39,566 nucleotides of DNA, taken from positions 1 to 39,566 of the forward strand of contig JABANP010000487.1 of assembly GCA_013115135.1 (NCBI GenBank), written 5' to 3'. The translations under genes were made by a program, and so were the position numbers. Within the stretch, counting starts at the first letter, position 1. Each line of letters begins with the position of its first letter. The notes beneath the pieces were generated by a model that had not been told where the DNA came from, did no database searches, and saw only the letters and a list, made by a program, of their open reading frames with translations. The stretch is from Perkinsus olseni. Taxonomy: Eukaryota > Perkinsozoa > Perkinsida > Perkinsidae. Of the stretch, positions 30,617-39,566 are shown piece by piece.

Positions 30617-30688
30617 AGCCTTCGCCGGAGTTGAACCGACGACCTCCCGCTTACTAAGCGGGTGCTCTACCAACTAAGCTAAGAAGGC
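30617..30688 (-). tRNA. tRNA-Thr (AGU), array copy 3, one base missing
   Basis: Identical to copy 2 except for loss of one base in the 3' acceptor strand (CTTCGCCGG instead of CTTCTGCCGG on the plus strand), which would disturb the acceptor stem. Possibly a pseudogene. Confidence 0.75.
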
Positions 30689-30796
30689 TGATTTGGCAGC
30701 GAATCAAGCGCCCCCAATCGATATGCGCCAAACTCAGAACGGAAATGTATTAACTATTCTCCAGTAGGGGATCCATATCACAAGAGCTGCCAAATA

Positions 30797-30869
30797 AGCC
30801 TTCTGCCGGAGTTGAACCGACGACCTCCCGCTTACTAAGCGGGTGCTCTACCAACTAAGCTAAGAAGGC
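30797..30869 (-). tRNA. tRNA-Thr (AGU), array copy 4
   Basis: Fully paired cloverleaf, same as copy 2. Confidence 0.93.
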
Positions 30870-30977
30870 TGATTTGACAGCGAATCAAGCGCCCCCAATC
30901 GATATGCGCCAAACTCAGAACGGAAATGTATTAATTATTCTCCAGTAGGGGATCCATATCACAAGAGCTGCCAAATA

Positions 30978-31050
30978 AGCCTTCTGCCGGAGTTGAACCG
31001 ACGACCTCCCGCTTACTAAGCGGGTGCTCTACCAACTAAGCTAAGAAGCC
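30978..31050 (-). tRNA. tRNA-Thr (AGU), array copy 5, acceptor mismatch
   Basis: Same as copy 2 but the plus strand ends AAGAAGCC rather than AAGAAGGC, so acceptor position 2 no longer pairs. It may be less active. Confidence 0.8.
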
Positions 31051-31140
31051 TGATTTGGTAGTGAATCAAGCGCCCCCAATCGATATGCGCCAAACTCAGA
31101 ACGGAAATGTTTTCATCATTCTCTAGTAGAGGAACCGCGT

Positions 31141-33082
31141 CGCAAGAGAGCAGATAAGGTGCTATATCAAATTGGTAGTACCAACTAAGCAAGAACTTCT
31201 TAGCAAGAACCCTAAGGATGCGCCGTCAGATTTGGATCTGCAACCTACTATGCTGATACGACGGATCTTAAGCTCAAAAATTCCTCCTCTTCCGGCGAGA
31301 TAAGCGTTGAGTTGAATCAAGTTGAACCAAGTTCAAGTGGAATTCAGCCGCCTCAGTTGTCCAACCCACCGTGTGATTTCACTCGATAGTGCTGAAGGAA
31401 GAAGCTTGGTTACGGAGATGCTCGCGACTGATGGTGCAGCAACGATATGACAAGAATTGTCAGCAGTCAACCCTACTAGAATCTTCCAGTTCCTGAAACA
31501 GCCTACAGGTCACATCACACCTTCCCGACCGTTAGGAACTCGAAATCGGTCCACAGTTCATCCCCAGACTGACGCACTCAACACTGCTGAAGGCACTTAG
31601 AAAACGATGATACACTTCAAGAATCCGCTTAGAATAACCCTACTCCGAGATCGGTGCCAGCGCGTCGTGGAAGCTATGCCTGCTCGGTATAAATGAGTAC
31701 CTGATCCTCACCGCTCGACTGCAATTTCTCTACAAGCACCCCCTCACTGTGAATTGTGTCTCGGCATCAACCTGCCGCTGCTGAGGTAATGCTGAACGGC
31801 ATCTATCGACTGAAAAGAAAACATCAAGTACTCCGGTGCGAAGGCTGGACCCAAGCCGCTGGAGTACTTCGATCTTCTCCTGTAGCTTGACCAAGAAAGG
31901 GACTTGGAAGGTCGTACCGTAACTATGGTAACTTATAAGGGAGGCAGAACGATGGCGGCTGATGCTCACTCAGGTCCACATTGATCCACTTCACTTAATT
32001 CGTATAATTTAGTGAACAGATAAACATCAGCATAGGAAAGCTTCGTGGAACCTGATGAGGGAAAGGAGTCCAGTCGTCAAGTATGAGCAGCGTGACTCCC
32101 GAAACAGAGGGGCCATCTGAATACACGCTTCCCTGGGTTTCAACACTGCTCGTTGACGTGGAGCTTCTCAGCGGAAACCAACAGAACCTCCTACCAACCC
32201 AGTACGATGGTACGATTCGTGAAAAGTCTCATACACACATGATGCGAGAAATGTAACATTTGAATCATTTATCGTGTGAGCGTCGAGGACGTTTATGTGA
32301 TAAATTATTTGTCATCATAAGCCTCGAAAATCCAGTAAAACAGTGTGACAACAAGGCGTAAGCTCTCCTGCGACATTTCCCACTCAACGCAAGAGCATTC
32401 TCGACATAATATGCCGAGAATACTCTTGCGTTGATGGTATCAACGTGGTATCCACATGATACCACCAAGAGACGAAGTGGCCCGGAAAATTAATCACCCG
32501 TCAACAACGTAGCCTCAACCCGAACTGCCACGTATTGGGGCCCTACCGTCCAACCATCTCCACTCTTTGCTCTTCTCGTTGTTCTCGCGAAGCAGCTTCT
32601 CGAAAGTTTTCAGTACCATAACCGAGTACCTGAAACCGCACTGCCTCCGATCGTCCGATCGTCCGAGTAGTGTACTACTTCCACGGTGAAAGATCGCCAT
32701 CAGCCAATGACATCTCGCTGACAGACCTTACATCGGGTACCTGTCCAGATGGATCAGCAGCCCGCCATTGCATTGAGCCTCAGCAACGAGGGGATTTTCC
32801 ATCAGACCCACGGAGTTCCTCAACTCCTGAGAACTCGAGGTCATGTCGGCCTTGTTATCAATGCCACAGGTGTGCAATGCAATGATGTATCTCTCGGCCA
32901 GACGCGCAGACGATATGCCACTTGGCGATCGCTATGTACGTCAAGCACGAACAAACGGCAAGCATTATCCAAGCGTCAAGACAAACGATTGCAAAGTCCG
33001 CCCTTGAGTAAAGGAGTAGTGAACACTGTACTTCAATGGGCGCGTGCAGTGGACAAGAATTAGACCTTCCTTCGAGACCAGG
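31141..33082. other. No confident gene
   Basis: Short frames on both strands only. The plus frame 32749-33063 (104 aa) has no recognisable domain or splice context. A hairpin occurs at 32385-32433. Confidence 0.45.
32385..32433. repeat. 19-bp hairpin, 18 of 19 pairs
   Basis: Arms 32385-32403 (CAACGCAAGAGCATTCTCG) and 32415-32433 with an 11-nt loop. Immediately downstream GGTATCA and TGATACC (32436-32463) form a second small inverted pair. Confidence 0.8.
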
Positions 33083-33605
33083 CTAAACAACGCAGGCTCG
33101 TGAAGAAGTCCGGAGAATCAAGAAGAATTCTGTATCACCGCGGTTCACCAGCAAGATGGTGTCGCTCTCCACGGAGAACAGCAGGCTTGTCACTCTTCCG
33201 TCAGATGCACGTTCTCGGGCCAGAGTGGCGGCATCAACGAATTCACCCGTGACGGGTGACCCGTCCAGGATGAGGCTGAGGTGGAGGACGGGCCGTCTGC
33301 TCACTCAACTCCCCACCCTGCGGACCTTGGTCTCGTGGCGACCGCCCAAGGGCCTCGTCCAAGTCGTAATCGTAGAGGAAGGTTAGACGGTCTACGAGCT
33401 CCGGAATGGGGTACCCAAAGTGGTTAGCCACCTTTTTGATGTCCTGGCACGTTACCCGCATCATGCTACTCTTCGGATTCTTCTTTGTAATAGGATTGGA
33501 CGACGGAAGCTTGTTACCCAGTTCCATGACTATGTCGTATTTGATAGCGCACGACTTCCATCTGAGCAAGTCCGTGAGAGAGCGGAATGAAGATTGGTTG
33601 CGCAT
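33083..33605 (-). CDS. Hypothetical protein, minus strand, two exons
   Basis: The exon ending at 33343 encodes DIKKVANHFGYPIPELVD and FLYDYDLDEALGR. A 46-nt GT..AG intron (33297-33342) in phase joins it to RPVLHLSLILDGSPVTGEFV...SSRACVV, stop at 33083. The alternative of reading through gives a Pro/Gln-rich shadow. The 5' end is uncertain: ATG at 33605 gives a poor N-terminus, and a CGTGCCAG acceptor near 33455 may start the exon. No family recognised. Confidence 0.5.
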
Positions 33606-33959
33606 ACGCTCTCAAGTATTGCTCCGCCCTCCAGACGGCAAGGGCCGCAACGTGCCGTCAAACGATGTCGGCCTGGGCGTGCGCTAGGTCAAGATCTTTC
33701 ACAGAAGCAGGGAGATCGGCAGTGAGAAGCGGGAGATTGGCATCGATTAGGGTGCTACAATCGCCTGGCAATACAACTTACTTCCGCGATACTTAAACAA
33801 GCGTGTTACTGCCGGGCAACTTAGGCGCGGGCTGCATCATGCAGGGCACACCAAAAGAGTGTATTTGCTCAAGAGGTATCTTCGCACGCTGGAAATTCCT
33901 CGGTGCGCAGAGCATGCACCTTTCATGCGCAAGCCGCTCTCGCCGCTGGGCCACATCAC

Positions 33960-34330
33960 TTCATGAAAAACGCGATTTACACTCGGCACTTCACGCTATA
34001 TCACTTTCGCGAAATGCTCCGTGTGTTTTTTCGCGAGATGAAGATATTGCGATATGTATTTCGCTAAATGGTCCGACTTCGTGATATTTCGCGTTTTTGT
34101 GCTTCCCGCTAGGCGAAAAACTGTAGTGAAATTTCACGAGAAGAGCTCGAAGCGGACAACTCTGATGACGTGAAAAACGCGAATTACATCCCGTTTTTAA
34201 CGATAAAACTTTTTTTTCGCGAAATGGTCTTACGCCCATGTGTATTTCGCGAAGTGACTTGACTTCATTTCACATCGCGATTTCCGCGGTTTTCACTTGG
34301 AGAAAAACGCCACTTTACGTATTACGGGTG
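33960..34330. repeat. Imperfect repeats of TTCGCGAAATG and GAAAAACGCG
   Basis: TTTCGCGAAATG or close variants occur near 34004, 34025, 34056, 34210 and 34243. GAAAAACGCG followed by A/T-rich TTAC occurs near 33965, 34170 and 34300. The pattern reads as two or three diverged copies of a unit of 135-200 bp. No coding sequence is supported. Confidence 0.6.
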
Positions 34331-34532
34331 AAACTCCAATGTGTGGACGACGAAACAGTATCCAAATTCGAAATTTGATCAGCAGGTTCAAACCACATGT
34401 GCGTTTCGTCATAAGACGCGAAGTGTGATCATGCGATTTTTCCCGACCTTTCTCTCATATGATAAGAGAGAAAGACTCCTCGAACGGATGGTATATCCGG
34501 GATAAATGATCCTCTCAGATTATCTGAGAAGA

Positions 34533-34569
34533 AGAAGGCCTCTCATCTGAGTCAGATAAGAGGCCTTCT
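34533..34569. repeat. 18-bp hairpin just downstream of the GST stop codon
   Basis: Arms AGAAGGCCTCTCATCTGA and TCAGATAAGAGGCCTTCT around one G, with one mismatch. A second inverted sequence, CTCAGATTATCTGAG, lies at 34513-34527 and a third around CTCATATGATAAGAG at about 34456. All three share TCTGAG/CTTATC words. On the minus strand they form the first 140 bp after the GST stop, so a 3' processing or termination role is possible. Confidence 0.7.
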
Positions 34570-34593
34570 CCGGTACAGCCGATGACCAGTTTC

Positions 34594-35360
34594 CTACACC
34601 CTCTCCCGATAATCACGTACATCAGTCACGCTTTCCTTGAAGTAGTTTTTCTTCAGCGCATCCCAGGAGAATGTGTGCGACTCGAACATGTCAATCAGCT
34701 GCTCGAATAACTGAGATCAGAACAGACATACCAATACCATAACATTCGTACCCTGCCGAGATTTCGGGATTCCGCAAAATTAGCTTCGAAAATATCCGGC
34801 TATTACCATGTCCACCTTGGCCTGCTTCACTCTACTCCTACCTCCATTCATTCTGGCGATATCAGCGATGTAACGGACAATGGTATGCTGCTGCACGATC
34901 ATACTAAACAAAACTCATTCGATGATCTAACTTGGGAGTTCGGATAGGATCCGGTGCATTCGACGCAGTACGGCAGCTGGCGACTCTACGGTGACCCGAA
35001 ATTCGCCAACGAGAGTGAAAACTGAACTCCCTAACAGTGCGAAGTCCACACTCACGTCAAATGAACATATTGACTGTCAATTAATTCGCTCAACGAGTGT
35101 CCGAAAAGCCGGTATTACGTTCCATCTGAAAGCTCCAATACCGGCAACTCGCCAAAGGGGAATTGCGAGCGGCAGTTCAACTGAGACAGATGTGACTCAG
35201 TCGCCTACAGGGATACTGTAGACTTACGAATGTTTGATAAAAGTAGCACACTGCCTCGTAGGGCTCATGGCTGATCTCTAGCAGGAGCCTAGCGACCTCC
35301 GCACGGTTCCTAAAGGACCAGAAACATAGCGGGAGGAAGGTTCACCACAGATTCCCACAT
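34594..35360 (-). CDS. Glutathione S-transferase, sigma-like
   Basis: Exons on the minus strand: 35309-35228 (NRAEVARLLLEISHEPYEAV), 35180-35119 (QFPFGELPVLELSDG), 34903-34807 (VQQHTIVRYIA...KQAKVDM) and 34710-34594 (LFEQLIDMFES...RERV). All splice phases agree (0, 2, 0). The RAE motif, the FPFG-LPVL cis-proline segment and the Q-x-x-I-RYIA helix are the glutathione-binding thioredoxin-fold landmarks of GSTs; E/VDML starts the helical domain. The first exon with the catalytic Tyr is not resolved, though reading upstream of 35309 gives LCFWSFR at that place. The C-terminal domain is about 60 residues shorter than usual, so the enzyme is short or a further exon was missed. Confidence 0.8.
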
Positions 35361-35469
35361 TTTCGACCGAAAAGGTCACCACTGAATCGAAACGAACGAG
35401 AGATAAGCTCTCCGCAACCGACTACTACAGAGACCACCAACAGCCGGAGATCAATCGAGGTTATTCTCC

Positions 35470-36435
35470 ACTATAAAAGACATTTCTCGCGCATCGGAGC
35501 GTCCACCATTGGTCCACGCTGATGACCAATATACGACCTTTCAGCGGAACCCAGTAATCTTCCATCCCAGCAGGCTACCTCGTGGGGAAGTAATGTAGTC
35601 GGAGTGGAGTCCTCCCGCGAGTGACAATAGCTGGCCCACGGAGTACGATCTTCCCTTGCCCCCCTTTCACACCCCGAGCATGCTGAACCGAATAAATGCA
35701 CTGCCATCATCATCACGAATTCGAACAGTACCGAGAGCATATCTTGCGCGGCCTTTTCTGCAGCGCATCGGGACCTCATCTCATCTGCTGTTTCCAAACG
35801 ACTCCGCTCATGTCGTTTGCGTCCTGAAGCAGTCACCGTCGAGATTCATCAGCCTCTCCGCACCCCGAAGATTTTGGATTCGCTCAGCACGTCGAGTACG
35901 CTCCCACCCGTCGATGGCCGAGGGCCACTCGTACAATTTCACGGGTTTTTTTGTCCATAATGTTAGTAAATGCAGGAACGAATGACTGGGAGGAGGAATC
36001 ACGATAGGTCTACTGAACACCCAGCCAGTATCAAAAGTCTCTGTGCGCCTGTCCCGGCCAAACATGCAGGGAACCCAGAATCAGTAATATCCAAAGGCTT
36101 CGCTCCGCTAGAGAGGACACGCAACGTCGCCTTTCACTGCCAGGTAGCCTCGTTGTTCAACGGTGAGCTACCTTCCGTGTCGAAGAGATCAACTCAAAAT
36201 GATCTCTTCGTATCGGAATCGATTACTACTGAGAAGCTCGGAGTTGTAAATCCGGCGGCCCGTTATTACCTCGATTCATCGCAAGTATCGTCACTGCACC
36301 GATGGCGATAAGGACTGCCGGCTGAAATATTTCTGATGGTTTTGTCATGATCAAAAAATTGTGTATAATTCTGGCACCCATTTCCGACGAGCCCCGAGGC
36401 CTTCGAACGCGAGACTTTGAAGACATCCGAAACAC
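35470..36435 (-). CDS. Unresolved minus-strand gene(s)
   Basis: Possible exons: 36435 to about 36270, containing a membrane segment IFQPAVLIAIGAVTILAM; MDKKTREIVRVALGHRR near 35960; and RIQNLRGAERLMNLD joined by a 49-nt GT..AG intron (about 35803-35851) to ADEMRSRCAAEKAAQDML, continuing to a stop at 35471. No family recognised and no complete gene could be assembled. The first and last parts may belong to different genes. Confidence 0.3.
36181..36210. repeat. 11-bp hairpin
   Basis: CGAAGAGATCA (36181-36191) and TGATCTCTTCG (36200-36210) with an 8-nt loop, in a region without a resolved exon. Confidence 0.75.
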
Positions 36436-36572
36436 GTGTTTTCTGAAACGGTTTAAGATTATTTCTATGAATTAGAATTGAACTTGAAAACTCCTATTCC
36501 TCGGTCGGCAAAACCCCGGCTTTTCGTAACTGAAAATACACTGGAACAGTTGAGAGCTCGAAGGACAGCGAT

Positions 36573-39566
36573 TCATTTCGATCGACACAGAACACCTTCG
36601 ATCACGCCGAGCATCACCTCTGAGGTCATCCCGGCATCATCCGAGAGATTCTGTGTAGACTTGGCTGGCTCTAGGATGGCCTCATAAATGATACCAACTT
36701 TCCAGCCGAGCTTTTTCAGTGCAGCCACGTTCAGTTGGGTAGCCCTAAATCAACCATCAAATTTCACCCACTTAGCACTACTGCGGAGAGACATTGAGCT
36801 TCCGTGGACAAAAGCGCCACTCCAGCCTTACATCGGAGCTCGATCCCTCCGGCCATCCAAATGACTACGGTAACAGGCGTTCCGAGGAGCCACCAGAACC
36901 CCGTGTTTGTTCGAGGGATCACCAATAACGATATCGACAGTGTACCCTCCAGTGAGCTCATTATCAGCGAACCTGAGAAAAATACCGGGTGTTAGGGTCG
37001 AACCCGGGTCGACAACGGTCCTACGCTTCAGTAAAACTGGCTCCACTGGCGCCGAGCTTCCCTCGTAGCCATTCCGTAGCTCGACTCCTTAATGGACCCT
37101 CCCTCCTTAACTCCGCCTCTCGCAGTGCGAAAGTGAGATCGCTGCTGAATTTATACCTGGCAAAGCGACGGAAAATGTAGACTGTCCCTTTGATTCTCAT
37201 AGCCGCGCGGATACCCTTCTGCATAAGATAGGTGCAGTTACTACATATCATTAATAGCAGCCAATGAGCCCAGCTTCTGAGAGGACATTCCCTCCGAGTC
37301 CGCAAGGTCGACGAGCATCTCAAACACTGTCTTGATGATCTGATCGAATGAAGGACACTCAATACTGTTGAAGGCCGACCATCCAACTACAGTTGCAGGA
37401 AGCATTCCCTCCTCGCTGATGAACCGCATAGCCGCGGCAGCCCAGACCATTTGAGTTGACGCTCCGACAAGCCGCCGCATAGCCGACCGCTCATCACCAC
37501 CCCCTTCCGTCGTGAGAAGGGCGGCCCACTGCTGCAGCCGCTTCGATACCCGGGCGGTATCTAATAAACCATCCAGAGTCACCCGATGCTGGGATCCTGT
37601 GCGAGCCCACCCTGGAACTCCTCCATGATAGCACTCGCAAGCTCAGCGGAGATGTGGGCAGAGAGTGCCAGATGGTAGATCGCCGGAGCTAGATGAAGTA
37701 GCCTCGTATCAGGTCGGTCGTCCGAAAAGATTCCACCACTCTCTGTGAGCCGAGCCAACACTGCTGCCGAAATTTTAGCGAACCTGAGACCCTGCCAATC
37801 ATACACGACTCTCGGATCGCTGCAGGTGCCTCCATTTAACAGGATCCATGGAAAGTCCAACAGAAGGCAGTCGAAGTTGAGAGATCAACAATGCTATTGT
37901 ACGACTGTTAGGCCTCCTCTCCCACCCCGGCGAGGTGACCCCGCAGTCAGTGGAAGATACCCCGACCATTATTACAGCTCTTGCTCATACCAGCGTAAAG
38001 AGCTGCTTGCTCGAAGCGTTCGGAAGCACACTTTCAAGGATATGTCTTCCAGCGGAGCATCGCAGATCACATCAGCAACTGAAAAAGAGGACGGACTCAA
38101 CCCGATCGATCCGCTCGAAGCTGGCTCACTTGTCCCCAAAGCTTTGTAGTGGAATATCCTCGTGGCACTCATGAGCCGGACGAATGCTGATAAGTCGTAC
38201 ACTGGGGCTCCTCGAAGGTTGACGTACCCCATGCCACGATGGGCTACCTCTTCGCGACGAGTTCGACCAATCGCCAAGAGAACGCCCAAATCTGACGGGC
38301 TCGGATGGCCAGACGGAGCGAATGGACGAGGACTTACATGCCGGCATGCCCTCTTCTCTAAGCCAGCCAGGCACCGACGCCATAGCCGCATCGAAGCACG
38401 CCTTAGCGACTATAGTGAGCTCGTCCAGAGACAGCAAGAACCAATCATCCCTGAAAAGATGGATAAGACTGCGCTGGGGTATTCGCCGGAGATTTCACCG
38501 AGTCATGGGATTTAAAATATCCCGTACGCAAGCCACGGCGATGCGTTCCCGTCGTCCAGGGTCTTCGACCCTGAAGGCACAGGCAGTGCGGTGTGACGCC
38601 GCGTCACAGATGGTCAGTGGAACGAGCGAGTGACCTGCATGTGAACTTACTGGGAGTGGAGGGCCGGGGATAGGACATCAGACATACAGATAGCGAGGGG
38701 TAACTGAATATAGGACAAAATCCGGCAACCCGGAATCGAACCAGGGACCATCCGATGACTATTCCGCTACAGTCGGACGCTCTACCAACTGAGCTATTGC
38801 CGGTCTGCATATTTACTGCGACCAACATTATGTTGGCAACATACCCTCTGGATCCACTTGCACTTACCTGCGCGAGTACTTTCCCATCATCGAAATTAGC
38901 TGCAACGCTTTCTCTCGCTCTCGCAGCATCTTCATTATCCACCAGAATATTCCGGCATGCCGCTCTATAGATCTTAGCGCGATCATCGAGATTCAGCGCC
39001 TGAACTCAGACCGTCTGTCATCCGACCCAACACCAACGACCCTCATCCACCTTATCAGTCGTCCCCAATCTCTCTGCCGCGGTCTTCAAGAACACCCCCA
39101 AGACTTCTGGCGCCACTTCGAAGCTTCGAGCAATCTGAGAAAAGGTCGAGCACTCACACAGAAGAGTTTCCCGTCGCTCGAAAATATTCAGTTCCTGGCA
39201 GGGACTCCCTGCAGCATCAACGACACGACGACAACAAGACTCGAAGAGACTGCTCATCGTAGGAGGGGCAAAGCAGCCCGGAGCTTACCCCAGTTCCCAG
39301 GAGACAGTTGATCAAGTCGTCAGTAGATATCCTCTCCAGCGCCTCTCGAGACGACAAAGCCCGCAGAGCCGGCACGAGGAGGCCCCTACAAAGAAGAAAC
39401 CGCAATTAATCCACCTGACCCAACCTGTTCAACGCATTCATGACTCTTCACTTCGTCCACGGAAACACCAGTACCGTCGCTCGAAGTACTTCATCAGAGA
39501 ACGACGACGACAAAATCGCGAGCAGTGGACTACTATTTACTGCGCAATGTTCACCCAGATGTTGGC
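36573..39566 (-). CDS. RAP-domain protein, 5' end beyond the window
   Basis: Multi-exon gene read right to left: 39385-39289 (LRALSSREALERIS), 39239-39051 (CRRVVDAAG...KTAAERLGTTDK), 38999-38868 (ALNLDDRAKIYRAACRN), about 38570-38495 (VEDPGRRERIAVACVRDILNP), about 38450-38340 (LSLDELTIVAKACFDAAMA), further helical exons to 37240, and a C-terminal part with GYTVDIVI (about 36930) then NVAALKKLGWKVGIIY (about 36700) and a stop at 36573. The Y-x-VD-(I/L)-x-I and L-x-x-LGWKV pieces match the RAP domain, found in alveolate organelle RNA-binding proteins with helical arrays like those upstream. Role in organellar RNA metabolism is family inference. Several introns are 27-51 nt. A tRNA-Tyr and a tRNA-like relic lie in introns. 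Confidence 0.65.
36975..37045 (-). other. Degenerate tRNA-like sequence in a RAP-gene intron
   Basis: The minus strand shows GAAGCGTAGGAC then CCCGGGTTCGACCC and ends with TATTTTTCTCAG, combining a T-arm, a T-run and the splice acceptor for the GYTVDIVI exon. The D-arm is poor. Probably a tRNA relic or tRNA-derived insertion. Confidence 0.45.
38721..38803 (-). tRNA. tRNA-Tyr (GUA) with a 10-nt intron
   Basis: The minus strand has acceptor CCGGCAA/TTGCCGG, D-arm TAGCTCAGTTGGTAGAGC, anticodon stem TCCGA/TCGGA with GTA then G37, a 10-nt intron at 38757-38766, T-arm GGTTCGATTCC, discriminator A, and TTTTG directly 3' as Pol III terminator. Eukaryotic tRNA-Tyr genes usually carry an intron at this point. 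It lies in the RAP-gene intron between 38867 and about 38571, on the same strand as the gene. Confidence 0.95.

Larger units (their letters stand above)
30112..31140. repeat. 181-bp tandem array carrying tRNA-Thr genes
   Basis: Five full units start at 30255, 30436, 30617, 30797 and 30978 (spacing 181, 181, 180, 181). Each is a 73-nt tRNA plus a 108-nt spacer containing CAAGCGCCCCCAATCGATAT and CTCCAGTAGGGGATCC. Spacers differ by only a few bases. A sixth unit at 30112 has lost 38 bp including the 5' half of its tRNA, and the right edge (31050-31140) decays after one more spacer. Confidence 0.95.

Noticed and set aside
30112..31140. CRISPR or satellite without function
   Set aside because: The repeated segment folds as a tRNA-Thr cloverleaf with A and B boxes in each unit.
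32749..33063. 104-residue plus frame
   Set aside because: No domain, no signal peptide and no splice context; composition is ordinary. Kept only as a note.
37060..37085. Relict spliced-leader-like sequence (CGTAGCCATT)
   Set aside because: Only ten bases match the remembered perkinsozoan leader, the sequence then diverges, and it lies within the RAP-gene region.

Overview
The window looks like nuclear DNA of a unicellular eukaryote. Intron-interrupted genes sit close together on both strands, most resolvable introns are only 27-64 nt with GT..AG ends, and the gene set fits an alveolate: a calcium-dependent protein kinase (CDPK) with four EF-hands, a RAP-domain protein, a Makorin-type RING protein, a CLPTM1-family membrane protein and a sigma-like glutathione S-transferase. 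Short introns, very small intergenic gaps and lineage-specific secreted gene families point to a perkinsozoan such as Perkinsus. That assignment is inference; no rRNA or organelle marker is present. Multi-exon genes were assembled by hand from splice signals, reading-frame phase and remembered family motifs, so some boundaries are provisional.

Layout. Positions 1 to about 8000 are a tandem segmental duplication. Three recognisable units carry small secreted 8-cysteine peptides (2748-2939, 6331-6582) and differ at one locus by what is inserted there: a dispersed repeat in unit 1, a foldback element in unit 2, nothing in unit 3. Hairpins and inverted repeats are common. A minus-strand hypothetical gene lies at 8021-8776 and a perfect 41-bp satellite at 9461-9726. 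The Makorin-like gene (10504-11806) is followed by a repeat-rich stretch with a 26-bp satellite. Positions 13536-19001 hold three related secreted-protein genes (A, B, C). B is intact and looks like a composite of the other two; A and C both carry frame disruptions.

From 19363 to 29784 four to five plus-strand genes follow head to tail: CLPTM1-like, a C1/EF-hand protein, CDPK (only 31 bp after its neighbour) and a small secreted protein. A minus-strand tRNA-Gln lies in a CDPK intron. Positions 30112-31140 are a 181-bp tandem array of tRNA-Thr(AGU) genes on the minus strand. Positions 31141-34590 are mostly gene-poor, with hairpins and imperfect TTCGCGAAATG repeats. The right end is a minus-strand gene block: glutathione S-transferase (34594 to about 35360), an unresolved gene, and a RAP-domain gene running off the window (36573 to beyond 39566) with a tRNA-Tyr in one intron.

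The most unusual features are three short word families that recur inside introns of unrelated genes, the insertion polymorphism between tandem units, the modular A/B/C family with a sharply bounded near-identical tract, the tRNA array whose spacers lack T-run terminators, and the frequency of tRNA or tRNA-like sequences inside introns.
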